Shown here piece after piece: positions 7,796 to 17,472 of a stretch of 41,205 nt of DNA. This DNA is from CAYJPA01 sp964371945 (lineage in GTDB: Bacteria > Chloroflexota > Chloroflexia > Thermomicrobiales > UBA6265). The translations under genes and the position numbers were made by a program. The notes under the pieces were generated by a model that saw only the letters and a program-made list of their open reading frames with translations, had not been told where the DNA came from and searched no databases. Location of the stretch: positions 1 to 41,205 of the forward strand of contig CAYJPA010000052.1 of the NCBI GenBank assembly GCA_964371945.1, read 5' to 3'. How positions within the stretch are numbered: position 1 is the first letter of the stretch; each line of letters opens with the position of its first letter.

Positions 7796-8263
7796 TCAAA
7801 GCTTACGCGGACGAGCTGCCCCGGACTCACTTTCATCGTACGCGGCGATCAATGCTCGCTGCCGATCGAGCATCGCATCACGGTCAGCGTCGTCTTCGTC
7901 TACCCATCCGCGGAGATGAAGTACGCCGTGCACAACCAGAAAGCGAATCTCATCCCAAGTTGTCTGGCCCCAATCGGGAGCTTGCTGCGTCGCGCGCTCT
8001 ACCGAAATCACGATATCGCCGCCGCCGGTTCCCTCTGGACCATCCGTGGGAAAGGTCATGACATCGGTTTCCGAGTCGATCCCCATGTGCTGGAGATGGA
8101 GCGCGCGCAAAGCCTCATCCGAGGTCAGGACAATCGCAATCGACCAATCGCCGGTCTGCTCTTCTTCGAGAAGCACCCGCTCGACGAGCAGAGCGAGCGA
8201 ATTGATATCCGCGCCCTCTGGAATCGGGACTTCCGTTAGTATATCGACCTCGAGGGCTAGCAA
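7796..8263 (-). CDS. ybeY: Endoribonuclease / rRNA maturation factor YbeY
   Basis: YbeY is a zinc-dependent RNase involved in 16S rRNA 3'-end maturation and ribosome quality control. The 155-residue product has DVMTFPTD, GDIVISVE and the metal site HGVLHLRGWVDEDD. The first two His ligands are present. The third, normally His in GYDH, aligns with Asp or Val; an Asp ligand seems likely, as some lineages show. The start is TTG 8263, supported by GAGG 5 bases upstream. It converges on cinA with a 32-base gap and lies in a row with yqeY-like and HIT genes on the same strand. Confidence 0.93.
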   Translation of the reverse strand: MLALEVDILTEVPIPEGADINSLALLVERVLLEEEQTGDWSIAIVLTSDEALRALHLQHMGIDSETDVMTFPTDGPEGTGGGDIVISVERATQQAPDWGQTTWDEIRFLVVHGVLHLRGWVDEDDADRDAMLDRQRALIAAYDESESGAARPRKL

Positions 8264-8326
8264 CCGAACCTCGATCGTGATCGCCGCCGGAGCCTCTCAG
8301 GACCGGTGGGGATGAAACTCCTCACG

Positions 8327-8788
8327 TTATGAACTGGCGCTCGTAAGCGCAGCTCTGGCCGCCGTGCTCAGCCGCTTGCCGTCGGCGCGACCCGCCGCAC
8401 GCTCGATCAGAATCGGCATTACCCGACCGAGGTCTTTGGCGGTCGTCGCACCGGTCTCCTGAACGACCTGTTGGGCCAACGCCGTGAGGTCATCATCAGA
8501 CAGCTCGGCCGGAAGATATCGCTTCACGATTTCGATCTGCGCGGCTTCTCGTTCCGCGAGGTCATGGCGGTTGGCCGCTTGGAACTGTTCCTGGGATTCC
8601 GACATCCGCTTCGCTTGCCGGTGCAACAGCGCAATGCCTTCGTCGTCGCTCAATGCCGCGCGCTTGTCGATCTCCGCGTTCTTGAGTGCGGCGAGAATGA
8701 ATCGGATCGTATCTCGTGAAACGGCATCCCCGCGCTTCATCGCCGCTTTCATATCAGTTTCGAGCCGTTGCCGTAGCGATTCTTCCAT
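8327..8788 (-). CDS. GatB/YqeY-domain protein
   Basis: The 153-residue product matches the YqeY family: an N-terminal helical half (RDTIRFILAALKNAEIDKRA) and a C-terminal half with EIVKRYLPAELSDDDLTALAQQVV and a GRVMP motif. The fold resembles the tRNA-binding tail of the amidotransferase subunit GatB; the function is unresolved. ATG 8788 follows AGGA at 7 bases. It sits 43 bases downstream of the HIT gene and upstream of ybeY, probably one operon. Confidence 0.92.
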   Translation of the reverse strand: MEESLRQRLETDMKAAMKRGDAVSRDTIRFILAALKNAEIDKRAALSDDEGIALLHRQAKRMSESQEQFQAANRHDLAEREAAQIEIVKRYLPAELSDDDLTALAQQVVQETGATTAKDLGRVMPILIERAAGRADGKRLSTAARAALTSASS

Positions 8789-8830
8789 CGGTGTGTCCTG
8801 TTCGATCGATCAACGCGATTCCAGAGTCCG

Positions 8831-9184
8831 TTATCCCAGTTGACCGGTTAGTCTCGCTCCGCCCATCACGTGAAAGTGAAGGTGAAAAACGGTTTGACCG
8901 GCATCGTCGCCGTCGCTCGTCAACACTCGGAAACCCGTATCGGCGATGCCCTCTTGCCGGGCAACCTCAGCGGCCAGCGTCAGCAGCTCCCCGGCAAGTT
9001 CTGGATCACCCGGCACCAATGCCTGCAGGCTCTTGACGTGGCGCTTGGGAATAACGAGCACGTGCACCGGCGCCTTCGGTTCGATGTCGCGAAACGCAAC
9101 CGCGTTCGCCGACTCCGCGATGAATTCGGTGTTGAAATCGCCCCGGACAATTCTGCAAAAAATGCAGTCGGTTGCTTCACTCAT
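8831..9184 (-). CDS. HIT-family (HinT-like) nucleotide-binding protein
   Basis: The 117-residue product begins with the CIFCRIV zinc-type motif and ends with the histidine triad HLHFHVMGG, typical of HinT-like purine nucleoside phosphoramidase/AMP-lysine hydrolases. Family length is normal. ATG 9184 follows GAGG at 8 bases. It is transcribed divergently from mutM across a 77-base gap that must hold both promoters. Confidence 0.95.
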   Translation of the reverse strand: MSEATDCIFCRIVRGDFNTEFIAESANAVAFRDIEPKAPVHVLVIPKRHVKSLQALVPGDPELAGELLTLAAEVARQEGIADTGFRVLTSDGDDAGQTVFHLHFHVMGGARLTGQLG

Positions 9185-9261
9185 GATTCAACCTCGAAGA
9201 AATGTCGTGTGCGCGTGCTACCATCGCGGCACGACCATCAAACCTTATCCCGGACCTGAGT

Positions 9262-10110
9262 ATGCCAGAACTCCCCGAAGTCGAAACAGTGCGCCTCTCG
9301 CTCGTTTCGGCCCTGGTTGGCAAGACGATCTCCGGGTTGACGGTCGGGACCTTCACCGGCGTGCTCGGCGGCGCCGATCCGCGGGTGGCAATCGAACAAC
9401 TCCGGGGCCGCGGGATTGTCTCCATCCGACGGCGTGGGAAGTACCTGCTCTTCGATCTGGACGACGGTTGCGGGATCGAAGTTCATCTCCGCATGACCGG
9501 GCACCTGGAGCTGGCTGAATCCGGACAACCCGATCTCAGATTCCAGCATCTCGCCATCCATTTCGATCACGGTTGGGATCTCAGATTTGCCGACCAGCGC
9601 AAATTCGGACGGGTGATCATCCACCAGGGCAATCCGGAGCTCGGTCTGAAAACGAAGCTCGGTCCGGAACCGCTTGGCCCGGAGTTCACGGCGGACACGT
9701 TTGCCAGAATGCTTGCAAAACGCTCGGCCGCGATCAAAAGCGTTCTGCTTGACCAAAAGGCGATCGCGGGCATCGGCAATATCTATGCTGACGAAGCGCT
9801 TTACCTCTCCCGCCTCCATCCGCTCAGGTCCGGCAACTCTTTGTCACCGGTGGAGATCCGTTCGCTGCACCGTTCGATCCGAAGAGTGCTTCGAAGTGGA
9901 CTCGAACATCGTGGCACCTCGTTTTCGAGCTACCGCGACGCCAATGGCGATTCCGGAGAGAATCAACAGCATCTCTTCGTCTACGGCGGCGGACGGAAGG
10001 GCCAAGCTTGCCCCAGGTGCGGTAGGCGGCTGGCCCATGTCGTGATATCGGCCAGGACCAGTCACTTCTGCCCAAACTGCCAACGCCAAAACACCGATGC
10101 CGATTCCTAG
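9262..10110 (+). CDS. mutM: Formamidopyrimidine-DNA glycosylase MutM/Fpg
   Basis: This is a bifunctional glycosylase/AP lyase that removes 8-oxoguanine and formamidopyrimidines. The 282-residue product starts with MPELPEVE (catalytic Pro and Glu right after the initiator Met), has the helix-two-turn-helix stretch LLDQKAIAGIGNIYADEALY near residues 160-180, and ends in a four-Cys zinc finger (CPRCGRR...CPNCQ). The start at 9262 is fixed by the need for Pro at position 2; the open frame extends further upstream. A weak AACCGGTT-T run lies just past the stop. Confidence 0.97.
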   Translation: MPELPEVETVRLSLVSALVGKTISGLTVGTFTGVLGGADPRVAIEQLRGRGIVSIRRRGKYLLFDLDDGCGIEVHLRMTGHLELAESGQPDLRFQHLAIHFDHGWDLRFADQRKFGRVIIHQGNPELGLKTKLGPEPLGPEFTADTFARMLAKRSAAIKSVLLDQKAIAGIGNIYADEALYLSRLHPLRSGNSLSPVEIRSLHRSIRRVLRSGLEHRGTSFSSYRDANGDSGENQQHLFVYGGGRKGQACPRCGRRLAHVVISARTSHFCPNCQRQNTDADS

Positions 10111-10155
10111 AATTCACAGTCTCGATCATCGAACCGGTTTTTTGCACGTTGCTGG

Positions 10156-10208
10156 CGTACGTTGATTGGTTGTCAACGTACGGACAATGCCTGGTCAACG
10201 CGTTGACC
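10156..10208. promoter_or_regulatory. Paired palindromes, candidate LacI-family operators
   Basis: Two inverted repeats share the half-site TCAACG. CGTACGTTGA/TCAACGTACG lies at 10156-10165 and 10173-10182 (10-bp arms, 7-base spacer). GGTCAACGCGTTGACC at 10193-10208 is a perfect 16-base palindrome with the central CG typical of LacI-family operators. They lie about 460 bases upstream of a sugar ABC importer. Regulator identity is inference; no lacI-like gene is in the window. The first repeat could also act as an RNA hairpin after mutM. Confidence 0.55.
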
Positions 10209-10667
10209 GGCTGGCCTCACTTCACCAGGTCCAATGACCACTCCGGCACAGGCGAGCTTTCACCCGCTCCCAACTCAAGTGTCTTCACCTCTGCCGAGCC
10301 GCCAGCGCCGGAGTTCAACGACTCACCCTCGGTTAGCGTCAACAATCCCCCGCGCTGGACCACCACAATTGATGAAGATCCCCTCGACCGGAAAACCGTT
10401 GGTCGCAACGGTCCAACGTGATTGATCAGGGAGCCCCGAGCTCACATGAATTCCTCGTGCGCATGGTGCGAAACATCTCCCATCGCGATAGAATCCCGGC
10501 ATCGATATTGCGGGAGCTCCGATGGCTACGTGTCGGAAGATGCCAAACCGGGCAGGTCACGCGTCGATGAAGCTATTCCCCATTGATTGGCGACCATCGA
10601 TTGGCGCATCCGCAATTGAGAGCAATGGTCAAATCCGGAGTCCGATGAAGAACGAAGGAGGAAATCA
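10209..10667. other. Upstream region of the sugar importer, possibly with a decayed gene
   Basis: No intact gene is evident. On the minus strand a short frame (10217-10408) ends in VKTLELGAGESSPVPEWSLDLVK and includes a VVVQRGGLLTLTEG stretch. This reads a little like the tail of a cupin-type protein, but it is too short to call. The remainder up to the GTG at 10668 probably holds the promoter; I see no strong -35/-10 pair. Confidence 0.3.
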
Positions 10668-12080
10668 GTGAAGCTCGACTCGATTTCGAAACGAACCAGC
10701 CGCAGATCGTTACTCAAAGCCACGGGCGCAATGGGATTGGCAGCGTCGTTGCCGCTCTCGACCCGCTTAGCAATCCGGGCCGCGGCACAGGAGGCGACTC
10801 CGACCCGCAATATCGCCGGAACTGAGCTGAAAATCCTGCAATGGAGTCACTTTGTCCCAAGTTATGACGCCTGGTTCGACGAGTTCGCCAAGGCATGGGG
10901 CGAAGCGAACGATGTTGCCGTGACGGTCGACCACATCAACACCGCCGATGTTCCCGCGGCGATCGCCGCGGAGATTAGCGCCGGCGAGGGCCATGATCTG
11001 GTCGAGCACATCTCATCGCTGGCGCAATACGAGAATTCGATGCTCGACTTGCGCGATGTGGTCGAACAGGCCAGCGGCCTGCATGGCGAGCAGCTCGCGA
11101 TGTGCATGAAGAACTCGTTCAATCCAACCACGAATGTCTTCTATGGATACTGCCACGGATTTGCGCCGGATCCAGGCGACTACCGCAAATCGCTGTGGGA
11201 GTCGGTTGACCTTCCAAATGGACCGGCCTCCTACCAGGAGTTACTCGACGGCGGCACCAGGATCAAGAACGAACAAGGCATCCAGCTCGGCATCGGCATG
11301 TCGAACGAGATCGACTCCCGGATGGCCGCGCAGACGATCATCTGGGCACATGGTGGCGCCGTCCAGGACGAGGGCGAGAACGTCACCATCAATTCGCCCG
11401 AAACGATCGCGGCGGTCGATTACATGGCCAACCTCTTCAAGAACACCATGACCGAAGAGGTCTTTGGCTGGACCGCCGCGTCCAACAATCAACTCATGAT
11501 TGCTGGGCAGGCATCGTATATCCTGAACTCGATCTCCGCGTACCGTACAGCCCAGGCAGACCAACCTGAAGTCGCGGCCGATGTCTACTTCACCAGGCCG
11601 TTGGTCGGGCCGGCCGGAGCGGAGCGAGCGCTTGCCCACGGGCACGCGGTCTTCATCTACCAGATTCCCAAGCATTCCCAATATTCAGACACGGCCAAGG
11701 AATTTCTGCTCTATCTCACGGCCAACTACGATCAAGCGACACGCGAGAGCAAGCTTTACAACTTCCCGGCCTGGCCGTCGCTGACGCCGGAGCTGGTCGC
11801 CGAAGGCGGATGGTTGGATGCGGATCCGTTCGAGTCGGTGCCCCCGGACAAGCTCAACGTGTTGAAAACCGCGAACGACTGGACGGTCAATCTCGGTTGG
11901 CCGGGTCCCGCGAATGCCGCGATCGGAGAGATCTTCGCGCTACCGATCATCCCGAACATGATGGCCAGGGCCGCTCGCGGTGAGCAAACCGCCGCCGAAT
12001 CGGTCGCCCAGGCGGAAACCGAAATCAACGAGATCTTCGAGAAATGGCGCGGTGAGGGTCTCATGGGCGGTGGCGCCTAA
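10668..12080 (+). CDS. Tat-exported extracellular solute-binding protein (family 1, sugar ABC importer)
   Basis: The 470-residue product captures the substrate, probably a sugar or glycoside, outside the cell. It has a twin-arginine signal (TSRRSLLKATGAMG, about residues 10-25) with cleavage near AAAQ, then a family 1 fold with LKILQWSHFVPSYDAWFDEFAKAWGE at its start and GQASYILNSISAYR in the middle. The start is GTG 10668, preceded by GGAGG at 5 bases. It heads a row with an ATPase and two permeases. The LacI-like palindromes upstream may control it. Confidence 0.93.
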   Translation: MKLDSISKRTSRRSLLKATGAMGLAASLPLSTRLAIRAAAQEATPTRNIAGTELKILQWSHFVPSYDAWFDEFAKAWGEANDVAVTVDHINTADVPAAIAAEISAGEGHDLVEHISSLAQYENSMLDLRDVVEQASGLHGEQLAMCMKNSFNPTTNVFYGYCHGFAPDPGDYRKSLWESVDLPNGPASYQELLDGGTRIKNEQGIQLGIGMSNEIDSRMAAQTIIWAHGGAVQDEGENVTINSPETIAAVDYMANLFKNTMTEEVFGWTAASNNQLMIAGQASYILNSISAYRTAQADQPEVAADVYFTRPLVGPAGAERALAHGHAVFIYQIPKHSQYSDTAKEFLLYLTANYDQATRESKLYNFPAWPSLTPELVAEGGWLDADPFESVPPDKLNVLKTANDWTVNLGWPGPANAAIGEIFALPIIPNMMARAARGEQTAAESVAQAETEINEIFEKWRGEGLMGGGA

Positions 12081-12107
12081 GACAGGCGACATCCTGCCCG
12101 AGCGTAT

Positions 12108-12162
12108 AGGAGGCATTGAATTGGCATCTGGTTTTTCGCGAGCCGGCGCCATGGCCGCCTAG
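12108..12162 (+). other. Mini-ORF with strong ribosome site directly before the ATPase gene
   Basis: AGGAGG at 12108-12113 is placed 7 bases before a TTG (12121), which opens a 13-codon frame ending in TAG at 12160-12162. The ATPase ATG follows 3 bases later in the same frame and has no Shine-Dalgarno sequence of its own. Ribosomes would therefore reach the ATPase by termination-reinitiation, or the TAG is a recent nonsense mutation in an N-terminal extension. The bases are seen directly; the mechanism is inference. Confidence 0.5.
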
Positions 12163-12165
12163 CCG

Positions 12166-13184
<1,019 letters not shown>

Positions 13185-13188
<4 letters not shown>

Positions 13189-14159
13189 GCGCCGGAACCC
13201 CCGATCCGGGGATCACCGCGCCGACGTGGCGGGCGACTGAAGAAGACAGCGGGCGCTATCTGCTCGACCGGCAGAACGTGCTCGCGCCGCTGATGCTGCT
13301 GCCGGCGATCATCTACATCTTTGCACTCGTCGCAATCCCACTCGGAATGGCCGTTCTCTACAGTTTCAGCGATGTCACCGTCGCCAATCAGAGCATCGAT
13401 TGGGTCGGCCTGGAGAACTTCCGGGCGGTGATCAAGAACGGCACGTTCCAGACGGCGCTTCAGAACTCGATTGTCTTCACAATCACCTCACAAGTGATCG
13501 TGATCGTTCTCGCCAACATCTTGGTGTTGGTGCTTTCCGTCGATTTTCCGGGTCGCCGGCTCGTCCGCTTCCTGATTCTGCTGCCGTGGACGACGCCGCT
13601 CGCGCTCGCGGCGGTCGGTTGGCTCTGGATGCTCGACAACATTTACAGTCCGCTCGATGCGATCCTCCGCGACCTCAACCTCCTTGGACCCGGCACCCAT
13701 TGGGGACCCAACCGCAACATGCACTGGCTCAGCCGCGATCTCCTGGCCCAGGCGTCGGTGATCACGGTGCACGTCTGGAGAACGCTCCCGCTGGCAACGG
13801 TCATCCTGCTCGCGGGCTTAACCTCGATTCCACAAGATGTCAACGATGCCGCCGAGGTCGACGGCGCGAGCTTCTGGCGCAAGCTCTTCTATATCCGGCT
13901 GCCGCTGCTTGCCCCGATCATGGCCGTCGCCATTCTTTACGGCATCGTCTTTACCTTCTCGGACATCATCGTGGTCTACGTGATGACCGGCGGCGGTCCG
14001 GTCGACAGCACTCAGGTCTTGCCCACCTGGGCCTACTACAAGGGGGTCGGCGGCAGCGATCTGGCCCAGGGCGCCGCGATCGCCCTCTTTCTCCTACCGG
14101 TTCTGATCGCGGTCGCCATCCTGATGTTGAGGATGGCGCGGCGAGCGGAGACGACCTAA
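13185..14159 (+). CDS. Sugar ABC importer permease (MalF/UgpA type)
   Basis: The 324-residue product has about six membrane helices, the first near residues 35-60 (LMLLPAIIYIFALVAIPLGMAVLYSF). The cytoplasmic EAA loop reads DVNDAAEVDGASFWRKLFYIRLPLL (about residues 221-245) and contacts the ATPase. The start is GTG 13185, overlapping the ATPase stop. Its stop TAA is immediately adjacent to the next ATG, so the permeases are tightly coupled. Confidence 0.94.
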
Positions 14160-15047
14160 ATGGCGATGCCCGGCGTCCCTCGCGCGCAAAGCAATCGTAC
14201 CGGCGATGTCGCCCGCAAAGTCGGACGCTACAGCTTGCTCTACTCGGTTGCCAGCTTCTTTGTGCTCTTCGCCGCCCTGCCCTTCGCCTGGATGGTCTTC
14301 ACGGTCTTCAAGCAGAGCACCGATCTCTACAACGGCAAGAACAACCCGCTCAAGTTCAATGATCCGCCGACGCTGAAAAACATCCGCTTGCTCTTCGACG
14401 AAACCAACTACTGGACCTTCGTCCAGAACACGATCTTCGTCGCCTTCTTCGTGGTTGTGATCACGCTCGTGATTTCGGTGCCGGCCGCCTATAGCCTGAC
14501 CCGGCTGGCCGGCCGCTGGGGCGAGAGTCTCGGAATCGCGATCTTCATGGTCTATCTCGTGCCGCCGACGCTGCTCTTCATTCCACTGACAAGAGTCGTC
14601 GCCGAGCTCGGACTGAAAAACTCGCGCTGGTCGCTGGTTCTCATCTACCCGACCTTCACCATCCCCTTCTGCACCTGGCTCTTGATGGGCTTCTTCAAAT
14701 CGATCCCGTGGGATATCGAAGAACAGGCGATGATCGACGGCTATAGCCGTCTCGGCGCGATCCGCCGCGCCGTTCTGCCGCTCTCGCTTCCCGGCATTCT
14801 GACCTCGATCGTTTTCACGATCGCGCTCACGATGCACGAATTCGTCTACGCCCTCGCCTTCGTCACCTCGTCGTCCCAGAAAACGATCAGCATCGGCGTC
14901 ACCACCGAGTTGATCCGCGGCGACGTCTTCTTCTGGCAGTCGCTGATGGCGGCCGCCGTCATCGTCGCCATCCCAACCGCCCTCCTCTACAACCTCTTCC
15001 TGGAACGCTTCATCACCGGCTTCACCCTCGGCGCCGTCAAAGGCTAA
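14160..15047 (+). CDS. Sugar ABC importer permease (MalG/UgpE type)
   Basis: The 295-residue partner permease has six predicted helices and the EAA loop IEEQAMIDGYSRLGAIRRAVLP (about residues 188-210), followed by LSLPGILTSIVFTIALTMHEFVYAL. The ATG directly abuts the stop of the upstream permease, so translation is probably coupled. It closes the importer operon; no clear terminator follows, but a long repeat-rich spacer does. Confidence 0.94.
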   Translation: MAMPGVPRAQSNRTGDVARKVGRYSLLYSVASFFVLFAALPFAWMVFTVFKQSTDLYNGKNNPLKFNDPPTLKNIRLLFDETNYWTFVQNTIFVAFFVVVITLVISVPAAYSLTRLAGRWGESLGIAIFMVYLVPPTLLFIPLTRVVAELGLKNSRWSLVLIYPTFTIPFCTWLLMGFFKSIPWDIEEQAMIDGYSRLGAIRRAVLPLSLPGILTSIVFTIALTMHEFVYALAFVTSSSQKTISIGVTTELIRGDVFFWQSLMAAAVIVAIPTALLYNLFLERFITGFTLGAVKG

Positions 15048-15321
15048 AAACCACCCCGGTTGGACACTTCAACGAACGCGTCTCGTCTTGCGCTTTCCAA
15101 TTCATGTAGATGCACAATTCATTGCGTCCCTCCGCTCCCCGGCTCGACGCTGCAACGATCCAGCGCTTCTCATCGTGCGCGGCCCAACCATGTAGCCGCG
15201 CAATTATGAAACGTGCATTCTTATTCGGTATATCAGGGAGCGCGTCTCGCCGTACGACGTCTTCGTTCTCAACCCTGGAAGGGTCGGGTGCCCTCTGGGC
15301 GTGGCGTAGCCCGGTCAATTT
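15048..15321. other. Spacer without recognisable gene
   Basis: Open frames here on either strand look like chance. The style of sequence resembles the neighbouring repeats. It leads directly into the repeat at 15322, so it may be part of a larger mosaic repeat whose other copies lie outside the window. Confidence 0.4.
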
Positions 15322-15366
15322 ATTGCCGGGCGATGCACAACACACAATAGTCCGATCAATGACGCA
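15322..15366. repeat. Interspersed repeat, copy 2
   Basis: 44 of 45 bases match 1-45 in the same orientation. It lies downstream of the sugar importer and upstream of the 34-base repeats at 15411 and 15492. Confidence 0.8.
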
Positions 15367-15410
15367 TTCTTCATTATTGCGCCCGTCCGCTATGCCGCGC
15401 TTCGACATTG

Positions 15411-15537
15411 CCGTAGACGCGGGGCTCCGTACCCGCGCGTCGACGTGCCACCGGACGCCTGATGATGCCGTCATCTCCCTCTTCGCAACCTCCGTAGACC
15501 CGGGACTCCGTACCAGCGTGTCGACCCGCGGGTCGAC
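15411..15537. repeat. Tandem-like 34-base repeats plus perfect palindrome
   Basis: Units at 15411-15444 and 15492-15525 match at 30 of 34 bases, starting CCGTAGAC, with core CTCCGTACC and ending GTCGAC. The second unit runs into GTCGACCCGCGGGTCGAC (15520-15537), a perfect 18-base palindrome. The same core and a similar palindrome recur at 22070-22208, so this is an interspersed family, not a local duplication. Confidence 0.7.
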
Positions 15538-15601
15538 GAGATGCCCACCACCACGCAATCAGAAGTGACGGATTCGAGAAGCCCACCGAACGGATACGCC
15601 T

Positions 15602-15725
15602 TCACCTAACCAGCCGGCACTCCACTACAATCCGCCCACTCGGCCGCTTCCCGGTCTTCGCAATTGCCAAACCAGCCATCCTGGCAAGCTCGCGGAGCTC
15701 GTCAACCGTGCGATCCCGGTCTCAT
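15602..15725 (-). pseudogene. C-terminal gene fragment of unknown family
   Basis: A minus-strand frame, opened by a TGA, reads like the end of a real protein: TVDELRELARMAGLAIAKTG followed by KRPSGRIVVECRLVR and stop. Upstream the frame is closed and I find no matching start, so it looks like a remnant truncated at its 5' side. I do not recognise the family. Confidence 0.3.
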
Positions 15726-15973
15726 CGTCCCTGTCCATCCCGATGAACGGCGAAACACTGGACTGTGCGGATGAACTAACGAGCGCGCGGCGGAGCGAAA
15801 CCGGCACCCGCCCAGCTTCAACAAAGGCAAGCCGCATCGTACACTCCACCGTCGGTTGAAAAGCGCTGTCAATCGCTGAGGGTAAAACTGCCTTTGCTCA
15901 CTCTCGCGGCAGTCCAACTTGATTTGAAGATCGTTGGCGTTCGCACCCGCCGGCACAACGGAGGAGATATCGC

Positions 15974-17245
15974 ATGCTGGTGGTGATGGAATCGGAAGCA
16001 TCTCACGAATCGATCGAGGCGGTTCGCTGTGTCGCGGCCGGCGCCGGTCTCGAAACATCGGTCTTCAACGACCTTGATCCCGCGATCGTCCTGCTCAAGG
16101 GCGACAACGCGCCGGATCTCGCGACGCAGTTCGCTGCACTGGCCGGAGTCGCTCAGGTCCGACAATCTAACCGCGACGAAGCGCCCGTCACCTACAACCT
16201 CCGCATTGCCGGCATCAGGCCGTTGGTTCCGCCCGCGATCCTAATGGAGCAACTCCCCCTTCCCGCCGAAAGCGCCTTCACCGTGCAGCGAACCCGCAAC
16301 GAGATGAGCCGGATTCTGCGCGGCGAGGACGACCGCCTGATCGTCGTTGTCGGGCCTTGCTCGATTCACGACTCCGCCGCCGCGCTCGAGTACGCCCGCC
16401 GGCTCGCGCCGGTCGCCGAGGAGCTCAAAAACGAGCTCCAGATCGTGATGCGCGTTTACTTTGAAAAACCGCGCACGACCGTCGGGTGGAAGGGATTGAT
16501 CAACGATCCGCACCTCGACGGCAGTTTCGCGGTTAACGAGGGGCTGTACATCGCCCGGCAACTGCTGCTGGACGTGGTCGCGCTCGGACTTCCGGCCGGT
16601 GCGGAATTCCTCGATCCGATCTCACCGCAATTCATCAGCGACGCCGTCAGTTGGGCGGCGATCGGCGCCCGCACGACCGAAAGCCAGGTGCACCGCAACC
16701 TCGCCTCCGGTCTCTCAATGCCGGTCGGCTTCAAGAACGGCACCAGCGGCAATGTCCAAATGGCAGTCGACGCGATGAACGCCGCCTCCTACCCGCACCA
16801 ATTCATGAGCGTCACCGAACAAGGAGTGGCCGCGATCGTGGTCACGCGCGGCAATCGCGACACGCACGTCATTCTGCGCGGCGGCCGTAGCGGCCCTAAC
16901 TACGACGCGGATAGCGTGCAGGCGTCGCTCAAAGCCTTACGCGACGGCGGCATGCCGCCGAGAGTGATGATCGACGCAAGCCATGGCAACAGCGCCAAGG
17001 ATTACCGGAAGCAGCCGATCGCGGTCGAATCGGTCTGCGAGCAGGTCGCGGCCGGCGAGCGCGGGATCATCGGCGTGATGCTCGAAAGCTTCCTAGTCGA
17101 CGGCCGCCAGGAGCTGACCGACCCCTCCCAGCTCGTCGAAGGCCAATCGATTACCGACGCCTGCATGGGCTGGGAGATGACACTGCCGGTTCTGCGAGAT
17201 CTGGCGGCCGCTGTCAGCAGTCGTGCCGGCACGGAACAGAACTAA
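15974..17245 (+). CDS. aroF: 3-deoxy-7-phosphoheptulonate (DAHP) synthase with N-terminal ferredoxin-like domain on an AroG-type core
   Basis: Catalyses condensation of phosphoenolpyruvate and erythrose 4-phosphate, the first step of the shikimate pathway. The 423-residue product has two parts. Residues 1 to about 75 resemble the ferredoxin-like regulatory domain of type I-beta enzymes (LVVMESEASHESIEAV ... LAGVAQVRQ). The rest is a type I-alpha (AroF/G/H) catalytic barrel: VVGPCSIHD near residue 125, RVYFEKPRTTVGWKGLINDP, GARTTESQVHR, PVGFKNGT, IDASHGNSAKDY, and GVMLESFLVDGRQ. The start ATG follows GGAGGAG. It is a lone aromatic-pathway gene here. The domain combination is unusual and may alter feedback control. 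Confidence 0.93.
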   Translation: MLVVMESEASHESIEAVRCVAAGAGLETSVFNDLDPAIVLLKGDNAPDLATQFAALAGVAQVRQSNRDEAPVTYNLRIAGIRPLVPPAILMEQLPLPAESAFTVQRTRNEMSRILRGEDDRLIVVVGPCSIHDSAAALEYARRLAPVAEELKNELQIVMRVYFEKPRTTVGWKGLINDPHLDGSFAVNEGLYIARQLLLDVVALGLPAGAEFLDPISPQFISDAVSWAAIGARTTESQVHRNLASGLSMPVGFKNGTSGNVQMAVDAMNAASYPHQFMSVTEQGVAAIVVTRGNRDTHVILRGGRSGPNYDADSVQASLKALRDGGMPPRVMIDASHGNSAKDYRKQPIAVESVCEQVAAGERGIIGVMLESFLVDGRQELTDPSQLVEGQSITDACMGWEMTLPVLRDLAAAVSSRAGTEQN

Positions 17246-17249
17246 CGCA

Positions 17250-17267
17250 CCGACCCCTTCGGGTCGG
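17250..17267 (+). terminator. Stem-loop after DAHP synthase
   Basis: CCGACCC-CTTC-GGGTCGG begins 4 bases after the stop codon. The 7-bp stem is strong but no T-run follows, so it may protect the mRNA end or act with Rho. Confidence 0.45.
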
Positions 17268-17472
17268 ATCCTCACCCGCCATTGACCGGTAATGCCACTC
17301 GTCGCAACGACGAACCCGTGACGAAATGATCGTTCGGCCCCGCCGGTGAGCCGAAGGCTTGGCAACAAATGGCAACGAATTCGACGCACTCGCAGCGCAC
17401 AACGCTCACGATTCCGCCGAATGAAATCGGGCTAAAGGAACATGACTTTCAGGTCACGTCCTGAGACATGCC

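Noticed and set aside
13400..14362. 320-codon ORF over the permease genes
   Set aside because: Frame-shifted shadow with Arg/Pro-rich composition; the permease frames carry the real motifs.
14094..14837. 247-codon minus-strand ORF
   Set aside because: Highly charged antisense shadow of the second permease.
15037..15558. 173-codon minus-strand ORF across the repeats
   Set aside because: It spans several interspersed repeat modules and has no ribosome site or recognisable domain; treated as chance reading of repeat DNA.
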